Shown: positions 43,341 to 53,494 of the stretch, one piece after another | Numbering within the stretch: the first letter of the stretch is position 1 | How the letters are laid out: each line of letters begins with the position of its first letter | DNA from: Symbiodinium natans | Lineage: Eukaryota > Sar > Dinophyceae > Suessiales > Symbiodiniaceae | Direction of reading: 5' to 3' | DNA length: 64,000 nucleotides | Assembly: GCA_905221605.1 (NCBI GenBank) | Contig: CAJNDS010000580.1 | Location: 497,776 to 561,775 of the forward strand | Program-made: the position numbers and the translations under genes | The notes under the pieces: generated by a model | The model's database searches: none | What the model saw: only the letters and a program-made list of their open reading frames with translations | Told to the model about the DNA's origin: nothing

Positions 43341-44199
43341 TAAACCCTAACCCTAAACCCTAAACCCGAAACCCTAAACCCCAAACCCTAAATCCTCAAC
43401 CCTAAACCCGAAACCCGAACCCTAAACCCTAAATCCAAGAAACCCTGAGCTCAAAGGGTGGCACCATGGGCCCTTAGTATGGTCCCTTACCCATGTTTCT
43501 AGGGATCCGAAGTGTGGGCCCTTCGTACTTATAGCGTATAGAGGGGTCATATTACAAGGGCTTAGGGTTTAGTGTTTAGCGTTTAGGGTTTAGGGTTTCG
43601 GGTGAGAGTCCAAATAGCCCCGGCTTGGAATTGCTGTTGACTTGGTAGGTAGGGTTCGTGTGGTGGGACAGGGGGGTTACAATGGGGGTTTCTTTGGGAT
43701 TACTAAGTAGACTTACGAAGTCAAACAGAGCCTCTAAGAAGCCACAAGAGTTCTCAAAGTGTAGGGTTTGTGGTTAGGGCTAAGCCCTAAGCCCTAAGCC
43801 CTAAACCCTAAACCGTAAACCCTAAACCCTAAGCCCTAAACTTTAAACCCCAAACCCCAAACCCTAAACCCTAAACCCTAAACCCTACTAAACCCTAAAC
43901 CCTAAACCCTAAACCCTAAAGCCTAAACCCTAAACCCTACACCCTAGACCCTAAACTCGAAACCCTAAACCCTAAGCGTCCTTGATCCCCAAAGTCCAAA
44001 AAATCCCAGTGACCTCAACAACCTTCTTGCAACAGTAACACCACCAACCCCAAGAAACCTGAAGCCCTCAACCCTAAGAATCTCAAACCCTAAACCCTAA
44101 ACCCTAAACTCTAAACCCTAAACCCTAAACCCTAAACCCTAAACCCTAAACCCTAAACCCTAAACCCTAAACCCTAGACCCTAGACCCTATACTCTACG
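43341..44199. other. telomeric tracts and element G
   Basis: CCCTAAA tracts lie at 43340-43435, 43785-43975 and 44085-44190. Element G lies at 43455-43560. Island 43990-44060 is open (NPSDLNNLLATVTPP) but isolated. Confidence 0.45.
43455..43560 (+). mobile_element. element family 'G', uninterrupted copy
   Basis: CCATGGGCCCTTAGTATGG, TCCCTTACCC ... GGGATCCGAAGTGTGGGCCC ... GTATAGAGGGGTCATATTAC, with weakly inverted ends (GGCCCTTAGTATGG / TCATATTACAAGGGC). It serves as the empty-site comparison for 31322-31443. Confidence 0.5.
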
Positions 44200-44470
44200 A
44201 TGCCGAAGAAGTGTAAGATTTCCGAAGACTTTAGGTAAGCACATCTGCGAGCCGAAGGGTTGTTCGTGTTTGGGGTTTAGGCTTGTGACGATTTAGGTTT
44301 AGGGTTTAGGGTTTAGGGTTTAGGGTTTAGGGTTTAGGGTTTAGGGTTTAGGGTTTAGGGTTTAGGGTTTAGGGTTAGTAGCTTCACTAGGGTCATTAGG
44401 GTTGTGACGGCTTTTAGGGAGTTTGGAGTGGACCCTTTCGCTCATCACAAATTCAGCGAGAGCAGGCCTG
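44200..44470 (+). CDS. gene start: two exons joined in frame across a telomeric intron
   Basis: Exon 44200-44234 (MPKKCKISEDF) ends TTTAG before a canonical GTAAGC donor. The next exon starts at 44418 after CTTTTAG. The joined frame reads SEDFREFGVDPFAHHKFSES to about 44470. The 183-nt intron carries about 11 TTTAGGG units in its middle. Frame continuity with good GT-AG sites makes this one of the better introns. Downstream exons are not identified. Confidence 0.5.
44235..44417 (+). repeat. intron containing (TTTAGGG)11
   Basis: It is GT-AG bounded; the telomeric core is 44299-44378. Here the splice sites lie outside the repeat, unlike 3389-3443. Confidence 0.55.
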
Positions 44471-44629
44471 AACCCTCAACCCTAAGCCTTAAACCGTACC
44501 AACCCTGAACCCCTGCAACCCTAAACTAGCCACTGCAACCCTGAACCCCTAAACCCCTACAACCCTCAACCCCTGAAGCCCCTGCAGCCCTAAGCCCCTA
44601 ACCCCTAACCCCTAACCGAACCCCTAACC

Positions 44630-44845
44630 CCTAACCCCTAAACCCTAAACCCTTAACCCTAAACCCTAAACCCTAAACCCTAAACCCTACTAAACCTACT
44701 AAACCTACTAAACCTACCAAACCTACTAAACCTACTAAACCTACTAAACCTACTAACCCCTACACCCTAAACCCTAAACCCTACTAAACCCTACTAAACC
44801 CTAAACCCTAAACCCTAAACCCTAAACCCTAAACCCTAAGCCGCC
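44630..44845. repeat. telomere-like array with TACTAAACC 9-mer block
   Basis: CCCTAAA units enclose about eight copies of the 9-mer TACTAAACC at 44686-44758, a derived unit length. Confidence 0.9.
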
Positions 44846-45032
44846 TAAGCCCTCTAGACCCACAATCCTCAACTCCTCAAGCCTCCACAACTCCTCAACT
44901 CCCAAAGCCTTTGCAACCCTTTTGTAAACCCAAAACCCGAAACCAAGGACGTCCAGTAGAACCCTTATTCTTTTGTTGGGCTTAGGATCCAAACAAAAAC
45001 CCAAGTAAACCACGCTGGTTGCCTTCTTTCTC

Positions 45033-45160
45033 CTAAACCCTAAACCCTAAACCCTAAACCCTAAACCCTAAAACCTAAACCCTAAACCCTAAACCCTAAA
45101 CCGTAAACCCTAAACCCTAAACCCTAAACCCTAAACCCTAAACCCTAAACCCTAAACCCT
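45033..45160. repeat. telomere-like array, CCCTAAA
   Basis: About 18 units. Confidence 0.92.
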
Positions 45161-45448
45161 CAGCTTTCAAAGCTCCCCCCCCACTCTAGAAGCTCCAAGG
45201 CACCCAGACAAGTGCATTGGACGCTGGGCCTTCGGGTGTACTTCCTGGTTCTTAATTGGGAGTCAGGGCTTAGGGTTTAGGGTTTAGGGCTTTGAGCTAG
45301 GGTTTAGGATTAGGGGCTTAGGGGCTCTCCACAGGGAACAATGGTTCCCCAGACAGCTTCCTAAAGGGCATAGGGTTTTAGGGACATCGATTCAGGGAGC
45401 ATCATTTCGACTAGCTCGACCTTTCATGGAAGCAAGCTTTCCTGATCA

Positions 45449-45457
45449 TATATAAAA
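45449..45457 (+). promoter_or_regulatory. possible TATA box
   Basis: TATATAAAA lies 80 bp upstream of the ATG at 45537 in telomere-free sequence. Same caveat as for 9061. Confidence 0.3.
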
Positions 45458-45536
45458 GCGCCCAGTGAGATGCGATTTGCAAAGCGGTTCTAAGAGTATC
45501 CTAACTTTCAGTGTAAGGTTTAAGCAAACCTGAACA

Positions 45537-45747
45537 ATGAAACAAGCCCTAACCGCACCTTTCGGGCGCCAGTACGCGAAAGTACGTTTAAAACTGTATC
45601 GGATTGCTTCAAATATTGGGACCTCTGGAAAGGTCAAGGTCGTGGTCGTGGTCGTCGTGGCAGTCGTAGCAGTCATAGAGTTAGTAAGCGTCTCCGTCAT
45701 CGTAGTCGTCGTTGCAATTTCCGTCACCAGTGTCGTAGTAGTGGTTC

Positions 45748-45783
<36 letters not shown>

Positions 45784-45986
45784 CCGGTCGCCGTCGCCGG
45801 TCGCCGTCCCGTCGCCGTCGCCGTCGCCGCCGTCGCGGTCGCCGTCGCCGCCGTCGCGGTCTCCGTCGCCGCCGTCGCGGTCTCCGTCGCCGTCGTCGTC
45901 GTCGTCGTCGTGGGCGGTGGGGGTGGTGGTGTGGGTTGTTTGTGCAGACTGTGTGTGATTTGGCCACATATAGTTTCGCGGGCTAG
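45537..45986 (+). CDS. 149-codon ORF; unique 33-aa start then low-complexity repeat
   Basis: Residues 1-33 (QALTAPFGRQYAKVRLKLYR) look protein-like. Beyond that the ORF runs into GTC/GTT/GCC triplet repeat giving poly-Val then poly-Arg, so the full ORF is probably not translated as such. The minus strand of the first part is also open (FEAIRYSFKRTFAYWRPKG). The upstream TATA-like site favours +. Confidence 0.28.
45629..45913. repeat. (GTC/GTT/GCC)n compound triplet repeat
   Basis: GTCGTG, then GTCGTT, then GTCGCC units succeed each other in blocks. Confidence 0.85.
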
Positions 45987-46225
45987 GTCTTAGAGCTCCT
46001 TGAGTTCATTGCCAGTTTACCTGAATAGGGCTTGGTAGGGTCTGGGGCTCCGCGGGTTTCGGACTTAAAAGCTTGCAAGCCAACCTTGCGAGTGATTAGG
46101 GCTTCTTTATGCCCCACGCCACTTTTAAGGCTTAGGGCTTGTAGGCGGGGTTAGGGTTTAGGGTTTAGGGTTTAGGGTTAAGGGCTTTATGCCCAACCGC
46201 ACTTGTGGGGTTAGGCTTCCGCATG

Positions 46226-46563
46226 CCCCCTAGGCCTAGGGCATAGTGTTTGCAGCTCAACGTCACTCTGACTTTGCGGCATGTGCCAACACGTAGACTG
46301 TAGGAAAGAAGACCCTGTGTCGTTTTGCATGTTCCCTCCGTGTCAACGCGCTCTCGCATCGCTAAACTTCCCAAACCCCAAACCCTTAAACGGCCTAAAC
46401 CCGAAACCCCAACCCCTAAACCCTAAACCCTAAACCCGAAACCCTAAACCCTAAACCCGAAACCCTAAGCCCGAAACCCCAAACCAGAACAGTTCATTTC
46501 AAGATGCCAGCCTCCGGAAGCCTTCAGGCCTTCTCCTGGCTGGAGAGTTTTCGAGCATTTTAG
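46226..46563 (+). CDS. exon islands ending TAG at 46563
   Basis: 46244-46295 (LQLNVTLTLRHVPTRRL), 46300-46373 (CVVLHVPSVSTRSRIAK) and 46490-46563 (KMPASGSLQAFSWLESFRAF, then TAG). The minus strand is also open over 46165-46374. Confidence 0.3.
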
Positions 46564-46883
46564 GGTTGAGTGGGTAAACCCGATGTTTCGGGTTTCGGGT
46601 TTCGGGTTTAGGGTTTCGGACCTAACCCCTATAGACCCCTGTAAGCTCTAATCCCCCCTACACCCCGAGACCTTCACAGTCTCGTCTTCGCTCATCAGCC
46701 ACTTCACTTTTAACCGCATGACTTGTGCTCTCTTCACGGCACATTCGTGCCTTTAATACAGTTCACTCTCTACCTTCGTTCCTTCGTTCGCTTGCAGCTT
46801 TATTACTTGCGCTCTCTTTCAAGGGGTGAAGATAAGAACCCGGCGAAACACCCCTTGAAGACCGTAGCATCTTGACCTTAGAG

Positions 46884-47937
46884 AAGCCGCGCCAAGGAGA
46901 TACGCTCAACGACAAGGTTCAGTCTTTGATGAGAGGACGGCGCCCCATTGACTCTCTTGGACAATTGGGGATATCCCGGAAATCAGGATTTTTTTGGGGG
47001 GGTGTCCCCCCGCGGCACTGGATCTTGTCGATCCCAGCTGCAGGCGCTGGCAGATGCGAGGTTTGTTGAGAAGCTCACAATATGGACCCTACCTAAACCC
47101 CAGACCTTAAACGACCTAAACCCTAAACCCTAAACCCTAAATCCTAAACCCTAAACCCTAAACCCTAAACCCTCTACCCTAAACCCGCCTGCATCCTGGC
47201 AGCAGAGGCGTTAGTGTGTCGGAATCTGCCATGCTCAGCCCTAAACTGCAGCCACATCCAACGCTGCAACCCTAAACCCTAAACCCTAAACCCTAAACCC
47301 TAAATCCTAAACCCTAAACCCTAAACCCTAAACCCTAAACCCCAAACCCTAAGCCCTAAACCCTTTTCGGTGATTCCTATAATCAGGATCGTCGTATCTT
47401 GGGGGTAAATTAATGGGTACCCCGTTAAAAAATGCCGTTATAGGCTTCTGGGCTGGTTGAGGGCTTGCGGTATAGGGGAATAGGCTAGGGTTTAGGGTTT
47501 AGGGTTTAGGGTTTAGGGTTTAGGGTTTAGGGTTTAGGGTTTAGGGTTTAGGGTTTAGGGTTTAGGGTTTAGGGTTTAGGGTTTCGAGTTTAGCGTTTGA
47601 GGTTTAGGGTTTTTTGGAGCTTACCTGGCCCAAAACCGTTCTCCTGAAACTGTTCAGGGAGAGTATGTGCCGTGGGCCTTGCGGGTACTTGCATGCCTAG
47701 GGTAGGCTTCCATGATTCTCCCCAAGCAAGACCAAGGGCCGCATTGTTAGGGTTCAGGGTTTAGGGTTTAGGGTTTAGGGTTTAGGGTTTAGGGTTTAGG
47801 GTTTAGGGTTTAGGGTTTAGGGTTTAGGGTACACTGATCCTCCATCTCCTGCACCTACAACAGCCACATGCACGCGTTCCGGTGCGTTCAAGCATTCATA
47901 AATGTTCCTTCGGAGGCTGGCCGGATGAATTGTGCAG
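46884..47937 (+). CDS. multi-exon gene fragment
   Basis: Candidate exons: 46884-46985 (GDTLNDKVQSLMRGRRPIDS), 47036-47092 (LQALADARFVEKLTIWT, after ATCCCAG), 47185-47270 (ILAAEALVCRNLPCSALNCS), 47619-47700 (ELTWPKTVLLKLFRESMCRG) and 47835-47937 (HMHAFRCVQAFINVPSEAGR, ending before a canonical GTATGAG). Telomeric arrays fill the introns. The last exon has a very good donor and a natural composition. No family recognised. Confidence 0.42.
47487..47585. repeat. telomere-like array, TTTAGGG
   Basis: About 14 units, nearly perfect, in a candidate intron. Confidence 0.93.
47750..47830. repeat. telomere-like array, TTTAGGG
   Basis: About 11 units, perfect after the first. Confidence 0.93.
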
Positions 47938-48004
47938 GTATGAGGCGTCATAGAGCACTGAACCCTAAACCCTAAAACCCTAAAACCCTAAAGCCCTAAA
48001 GCAC

Positions 48005-48148
48005 TAGAGCCCTAAACCCTAAACCCTAAACCCTAAACCCTAAACCCTAAACCCTAAACCCTAAACCCTAAACCCTAAACCCTAAACCCTAAACCCTAAA
48101 CCCTTACCCTACCCTAAACCCTAAACCCTAAACCCTAAACCCTAAACT
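48005..48148. repeat. telomere-like array, CCCTAAA
   Basis: About 20 units with one break (CCCTTACCCTACC). Confidence 0.93.
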
Positions 48149-48152
48149 AAGT

Positions 48153-48240
48153 GAGGGGTCGCTTCCGTCGAGCGACAGACCCCGAACGCTCGGCCGAGGG
48201 CCTTACAGCTCGAGCGCCCAAGCGAAAAGAGAAACGGAAA
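48153..48240 (+). CDS. exon island with good donor
   Basis: It reads SLPSSDRPRTLGRGPYSSSA, then QAKRETE, and ends AAAG before GTGAGG. It is serine- and arginine-rich. Confidence 0.33.
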
Positions 48241-48920
48241 GGTGAGGGTTAAGCCTCACCGTCTGTCCTGGACAGGCCAACGGACATCGGCCTTTTTTAC
48301 GACAACGTCAGTACTCGGCTAAGGGATGGCCGGCACCCAGACCACCTTTAGCGTAGCTAAAGTATAACCCCGAATCGTAACCCTTTGCCTCTGGAGGTCG
48401 GTTCAGGGTTTTGGGTTCAGGGTTTGTCGGGCCCCCCCTTCCGGGGGCCCCCTCATCCCTGGTAGCTGGATTCCTGGACCAGGAGGCTGGCGAGCGGTCC
48501 AGGCAGGCTGGTTGCTCAATTTCGTGCCGCCAAGGGCCTTCAGGGGGGCAAGGGCCTCCTGAGCCCAACCCCCTCTCAAGGGGGGGTTGGGCCAACCAGC
48601 CAAGGGGCTGTTCCGGGCCAAGGCCCATCTGGGGCTCAAAGCCAAGGGCCGGCGGGCCAAGGGCCCTCCGGCCCGAGGCCCCCAGGCCAAGGGGCCCCCG
48701 TCGGCACGTCGGCAGAACCCCCCTTCAAGGATTGCGGATGAAGGGCCTTCCACAAAAAGGGGGGCAGGGGCCTCGTGGCCAAGGCCCTCCCGAGCCAAGG
48801 GCCCTGCCAAGGGCTCTCGGGCCAAGGGCCCCCCACACCAACGCCCTTGCAGAGAATCGCACGCCCAGGAAGCCCCCAAGAGGCGCTAAGAGCCACCAAA
48901 AGGCTTCAAAAGCTTCAAAA
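48241..48920. repeat. hairpin-rich GGGCCAAGG region
   Basis: From 48420 the sequence is dominated by GGGCC and CCAAGG words with many self-complementary pairs (GGGCCCCCCTTCCGGGGGCC; CCCAACCCCC with GGGGGGGTTGGG). Long ORFs of 158-185 codons exist on both strands but encode Gly/Pro/Ala-rich low-complexity sequence, so I do not call a gene. Confidence 0.6.
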
Positions 48921-49632
48921 GGCCCACTAAAAGAAGGGGACCACAAGATTTGTCCGTGCCCACAATGAAAAATGCGATTTTTGAATATTGAAAACGATGG
49001 TTTTAGGCACCCCTGCCCGCAATGAAAAATGTTCTTTGAGTACTGAAATCGATGGCTCCCCCCAAATCAGCAAGGACCTCTACGGGCCCTGACGTGCCGA
49101 AGGCCCGGAAAGGACCGAGGCTACCCCGAACCCCAACCTAAACCCTAACACCGCAAAACCCTACAACGGCCTTCAAGTAAATAAGGGCCTCTACGGGCCC
49201 TAACGTGCCGAAGGCCCGAAAAGGGCCGAGGCTACCCCGAACCCCAGCTGAAACCACCGCAAAACCCTGCGAAGGCCTTCAAGCAAATAAGGGCCTCTAC
49301 GGGCCCTAACTTGCCGAAGGCCCGAAAAGGGCCGAGGCTACCCCGAGCCCGAGCTTAAACCCTAGCGATTGAAATACTCATTGGCGAAAAATTCATCAAT
49401 AGGTTCCCTGACCTTTAAATGAATAAAACCTCTGCAACGCCGAAGGTCCGAACAAGGCCCCGAGAGACCCCAAGAGCCACCAAAATGCTTCAAAAGGCTT
49501 CAAAAGGCCCCCTAAAAGAAGGGGGTCCCCAGGATGCCCGTACCCGCAATGAAAAATGCGATTTTTTGGTAGAGAAATCGATGCTTAATTGAGGCCCTTA
49601 AAGAAGGGGAATCCAGACACAAAGGGTTTCCC
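48921..49632. repeat. tandem 106-111-bp repeat, R-related
   Basis: Units beginning GG(G/A)CCTCTACGGGCCCT start at 49074, 49185 and 49291, with another at 49651. Each contains the stem-loop GGCCCGAAAAGGGCC. Interspersed is a second motif, CGCAATGAAAAATG plus a pair of GAAA(T/A)CGATG, at 48962, 49020 and 49550. Confidence 0.7.
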
Positions 49633-49885
49633 TGACCTTCAAATAAATAAGGGCCTCTACGGGCCCTGACACGCCGAAGGCCCGAAAAGGGCCGAGGCTA
49701 CCCCCAACCCCAGCTTAAACCCTAACAGCGCAACTTTAAAAACATCAAAGCAAGCATCAGAGCACAAGAAAGTAAATTCCATAAACCCTAAACCCTAATA
49801 GAGTATAGTTTGGGTGGCCGGGGTGGGTTGACGGGCAACGCGAGCGCGCGGCCCGGGGTGTTTCACACCCGAGCGCGCGCCCTCC
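49633..49885. repeat. dispersed repeat 'R', copy 2
   Basis: This is the counterpart of 23641-23892 and ends in GGGTGTTTCACACCC, GAGCGCGCGCCC. It includes two CCCTAAA units where copy 1 has a short CCCTGAACCCTAA. Confidence 0.7.
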
Positions 49886-49943
49886 CCTGACACACCCTAA
49901 ACCCTAAACCCTAAACCCTAAACCCCAAACCCTCGACCCCAAA

Positions 49944-50118
49944 AAGGCGCAAGTTCCTAGAGGGAGCTCCGGGCCTCCAGAGTAGAACATGCGGCAAGTG
50001 GCGAGTTCCCACGTCGGCGCGGGCGGTTTTTTTCCACCCCCAAATCGCCCGCGCGGTCTGCCGAGAAGAGTTTCAAGAGGACCCCAAAGCCCCGAATCCC
50101 GAGCCCTCAACCTGTTGA
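49944..50118 (+). CDS. 58-codon terminal exon, unknown
   Basis: Open to TGA at 50116-50118: RRKFLEGAPGLQSRTCGKWR, then ARAVFFHPQIARAVCREEFQ, then EDPKAPNPEPSTC. It includes a hairpin GCGCGGGCG/CGCCCGCGC (about 50017-50056). The minus strand is open too (49904-50110). Confidence 0.38.
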
Positions 50119-50225
50119 AACCCTAAAGCCCCAAACCCTAAACCCTAAACCCTAAACCCTAAACCCCAAACCCTAAACCCTAAACCCTAAACCCTCAACC
50201 CTAAACCCCTAGGGTCCAGGATCTC

Positions 50226-50310
50226 GGGGGTCACGGCTTTGGCCTCAGCGGACACCTTCTCGGCACTCTCGAAGGAGGCTTCGGTGCCGTCCAGCCCTCA
50301 AGACCCAATT
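50226..50310 (+). CDS. exon island
   Basis: It reads SGVTALASADTFSALSKEAS, then VPSSPQDPI, between a CCCTAAA and a TTTAGGG array. Confidence 0.3.
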
Positions 50311-50311
50311 A

Positions 50312-50657
50312 ATTTAGGGTTTAGGGTTTAGGGTTTAGGGTTTGGGGTTTAGGGTTTAGGGTTTAGGGTTTAGGGTTCAGGGTTCAGGGTTTAGGGTTCA
50401 GGGTTTAGGGTTTAGGGATGAATCCTAGTAGCTGTGTGAGCACACTTTACACTTTTTTGGGTTCTATAATTTCTATAAAACGAAAAGTGTACACTTTTTG
50501 GGGGCTTATGAACTCAGCAACTATGTAATATAGGGGTCGGAAGAATTGCTAGTAAGATTCCCTTAGGGTCTCTTTATAAGAATTCTACAAAAACCCCCCA
50601 AAATCCTGTTCTAATCACTCAGGCGTCTATTCTACCTAGGACCTTCAGCTTTAGGGT
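50312..50657. other. TTTAGGG array and unique spacer
   Basis: TTTAGGG occupies 50312-50418. The segment 50420-50650 has two TACACTTTTTTGGG-like motifs in direct order (50450, 50489) and no ORF. Confidence 0.5.
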
Positions 50658-51588
50658 TTAGGGTTTAGGGATTTTGATTAAGACCCCCGACCCAATTACT
50701 TGGGGACCTTGAGCTTCAGGGTTTCCGTTTGGGCGTCTTCCTTTGCAGCGCCAGAAGATCTCATGCAGGTAGAGCACCAAAACCGATCGATGGCAGCAGG
50801 AATACGAATCTAGAGAGTCTTGCCACTCTTTCTTACCCGAAAGCTCTTGCCCGTTGGGGTCGAAGACATACAGCACGCAGAGGCGCTTGGGAACCTAGAA
50901 CGAGCTTGTTTTTTTTTTTTTTTTTTTTTTAAAGGGGTGTCCAAGTGAGGTGCAGGGTCTAGGGTCCATCTAGGGGATGTAGGGAATTTAGGGCTTCGGG
51001 AAATTTTGGGGCTTACCCGTTTCGAAGTGGTCCGGCCCCTGGCCCCACGTTCGCGTTGATGGTCCATTCTGCAAGTCGTGTAGTTGTGGAATCTGGAAGA
51101 CCTCAGGGGAGATTTTATGTTTCCCTTATTGAGGTTTAGGAAGATGATATTCAGGAATCTTCTTCAGAGGGTCTTAAGGCCCGTCCAGGAATAAGATTTT
51201 GAAAGACGAGGATCCCTGATGTTGATTTGAGATTCTTTCAAGGTTGACTCTAGGTGTTTAGGGGTCTGTGCGGCTTTAGTTGCCCCACGGTCTGGCCGTT
51301 TCAGGGTTTGCCCGGAGTGGATTTTGCGCAGGGGGCTCATAATACAACAGGGTGTAGGGTGTAAGGTTCGAAAAAAGAGTTGATGAAGCAAAAAGATGGT
51401 GGCAGAAAACGGCACCGATGCGTCCAGGTAGTTCGCTTGATTATTTCACCACGCAGTTCTCTTAGTCTGGTCGTGGATTGCGCCGAGAAGCTTTAGCAGA
51501 TCTTCGAGGGCGATCCCACGGCAGACCGCTTTTCAAACACCAGCTGCTGGCAAGTTGTCCCCGAGCAGCAACCGCCATTTTATAGAGT
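50658..51588. CDS. coding-looking islands on both strands
   Basis: Minus strand 50740-50905 reads LCVLYVFDPNGQELSGKKEW, then SYSCCHRSVLVLYLHEIFWR, and 51013-51060 would precede it with a GTAAGC donor. Plus strand 51370-51427 (KELMKQKDGGRKRHRCVQ) ends CAG before GTAGTT, and 51501-51588 follows CTTTAG (FEGDPTADRFSNTSCWQVVP). Several frames are open in each, so I cannot assign strand. A 21-T run at 50910-50930 lies between. Confidence 0.3.
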
Positions 51589-51819
51589 TAAACCCTAAAC
51601 TTCCCAAACTTCCCCTAAGCTTCCTAAACTTCCTAAGCTTCCTAACCCTAAACCCTAAACCCTAAACCCTAAACCCTAAACCCTAAACCCTAAGATCCAG
51701 GGTTCAACCGTTCTCAGGGGTGTTGGCTGTTTTTGGCACGGAACAGGCAGCCATGTGCTTTGCTCACTCACCCAATACTTGGAGGTTCGTGGTGCTTATT
51801 AACCCAACAAGACGGGGGT

Positions 51820-51895
51820 GTAGGGTTTAGGGTTTAGGGTTTAGGGTTTAGGGTTTAGGGTTTAGGGTTTAGGGTTTAGGGTTTAGGGTTTAGGG
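51820..51895. repeat. telomere-like array, TTTAGGG
   Basis: About 11 units, upstream of the family F element. Confidence 0.92.
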
Positions 51896-51917
51896 TCTAT
51901 AGTTTCGGGTTTAGGAA

Positions 51918-52017
51918 TACCCAGCAAATACCCCATTAGGGCACTTAAGGGGCTTCTAAGTGGGTTATATATAAGTACATTTATAACTGGTTCTTAAGTA
52001 CCATGAACCTCCAAGTA
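51918..52017. mobile_element. MITE family 'F', copy 2
   Basis: It contains TAGGGCACTTAAGGGGC and TTCTAAGTGGGTTAT, matching the reverse complement of 9365-9408, then TTAAGTACC and GAACCTCCAAGTACTG matching 9453-9473. A partial relative lies at 40368-40450. Confidence 0.5.
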
Positions 52018-52019
52018 CT

Positions 52020-52252
52020 GTTCTGCCGACGACCACTGCGAATACTGGAGAGATTTGGGGGTTTCCGAAAATAGGGGTATCCTTTTTGGGGCCCCTTTAA
52101 GGAGATTCTGTTTTATTTGGGATATAAATATGGGTACCGCCTATTTTGCGAAACAGCCATTTAAGAGAACAACAAGGACATTAGCAAGCAAAAGTTTGTC
52201 AGATAAGAAGGGCAACAAAAACAAGTCAAATAGCATCGACGCAATTGTTTAG
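52020..52252 (+). CDS. terminal exon interrupted by a family E element
   Basis: 52020-52056 plus 52159-52252 join in frame: RPLRILERFKRTTRTLASKS, then DKKGNKNKSNSIDAIV, then TAG. The insert between (52057-52158) is a family E MITE flanked by the 4-bp repeat ATTT. Both an exact-repeat excision and a GA-AG intron (ATA CTG | GAGAGATTT...CATTTAAG | AGA ACA) keep the frame. The product is basic and short; no family recognised. Confidence 0.5.
52057..52158 (+). mobile_element. MITE family 'E' acting as an intron
   Basis: The ends are GGGGGTTTCCGAAAATAGGG and CCGCCTATTTTGCGAAACAG (inverted core GTTTC-AAAATAGG). ATTT flanks at 52053-52056 and 52159-52162. Confidence 0.6.
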
Positions 52253-53490
52253 TTTCTCCGCTTAACCCTAAAGCTTGAATCCTACACTACATTCGCTGGC
52301 TTGTTAAGGAAACTCTATTTCTTAAATGGTTTCAAAGAGCATAAAGGTGCTACTGGTGCGCAGCCACATCCCTCCTTTCTGGGGCCTCTACGTGCTCCGA
52401 GACCCGAACCCCTTGAAGTAAAGAACGCTCTTTTAACAAATAGCTTAAATCTCCTAACCCCTAAGCCCTAAACTCTAATAAACCCAGGCCCCAATCCCTT
52501 GAGGTAAAGAAACCTCATCAAATCAGTTGAGAGGATCCGAATGGGACAGCTTCTTAAACCAAAATTGTGCGGGATAATCATGGGACTCATTGGGGTTTCG
52601 GAGATGCGGGGGTGCCCTTTACGAGGGTCCCCAAATGGGGTACTTCTATTTGGCGAAGTATGCATTTGTTGTGTCAAAACACTGCAGAACTAGTAGGCAT
52701 GTTCCTATAGTCCTTACATCAGAAGGACCAGGTTGCGCATGCTCGAATAATCGAAACAAAAAGGGCTCTAATCGGAAAAATCCTTAAACCCTAAACCCTA
52801 AACCCTAAACCCTAAAACCTAAACCCTAAACCCCAAAGCCTAAACCCTAAACCCTAAACCCTAAACCCTAAACCCTAAACCCTAAACCCTAAACCCTAAA
52901 CCCTAGACCCTAAACCCTAGACCCTAAACCCTAAACCCTAAACCCTAGACCCTAAACCCTAAACCCTAAACCCTAGACCCTAAACCCTAAACCCTAGAAC
53001 CTAAACTCTAAACCCAAGCCCATGCCTTCTTATCTGGGTTTTGGCCCCTCAGTCGGGTCGGGGCTCCCTGGCTGGAAAGTTTTTGGGCTTTTGGGTTTAG
53101 AGTATTCGGTTTTGAGGGATTATGGTCTAGGGTTTAGGGTTTAGGGTTGAGGGTTTGAGGGACAAGCCTGGGGTGGGACAAAACTTGGCAGCAGCCGCTC
53201 TGTGGGCACGTGTTTTGCTTGGGTTCTTGTCTGCGAAGGCGTCACCTTGATTGCCCCTGGCTGCACTGCAGGCTTCACAGTCTTGCAGCCTCCAAGCCCT
53301 GCCGTAACCCCTAAGCCCTAACCCCTAAGCCCTCAACCCCTTAGCCCGAAACCCTCAACCCCCAAGCCCTACGTTTCATGGTCGAGTATAAGAGGCTTCA
53401 GGACCCCCTCAGCCCCCAAACCCTAAGCCCTAAAACCCTAAACCCGAAACCCTAAACCCTAAACCTTAAAACCCAACAGCCTGACCAAAA
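52253..53490. other. E fragment, telomeric array, undecided islands
   Basis: A shortened family E copy lies at 52590-52660 (GTTTCGGAGATGCGGGGGTG ... CTATTTGGCGAAG). CCCTAAA/CCCTAGA arrays fill 52785-53015. Degenerate tracts lie at 53120-53160 and 53305-53475. No firm exon. Confidence 0.4.
52785..53015. repeat. telomere-like array, CCCTAAA, about 230 bp
   Basis: About 32 units; CCCTAGA variants recur roughly every third to fourth unit in the second half, suggesting a higher-order repeat. Confidence 0.92.
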
Positions 53491-53494
53491 ACTC

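Noticed and set aside
48308-48968. Genes of 158-185 codons
   Set aside because: Composition is driven by GGGCC/CCAAGG words and ORFs overlap on both strands.
51421-51588. Minus-strand ORF with two in-frame TGA codons (LEDLLKLLGAIHDQ), possible TGA recoding
   Set aside because: All three + frames and other minus frames are also largely open here; an ordinary + exon explains it without a new code.
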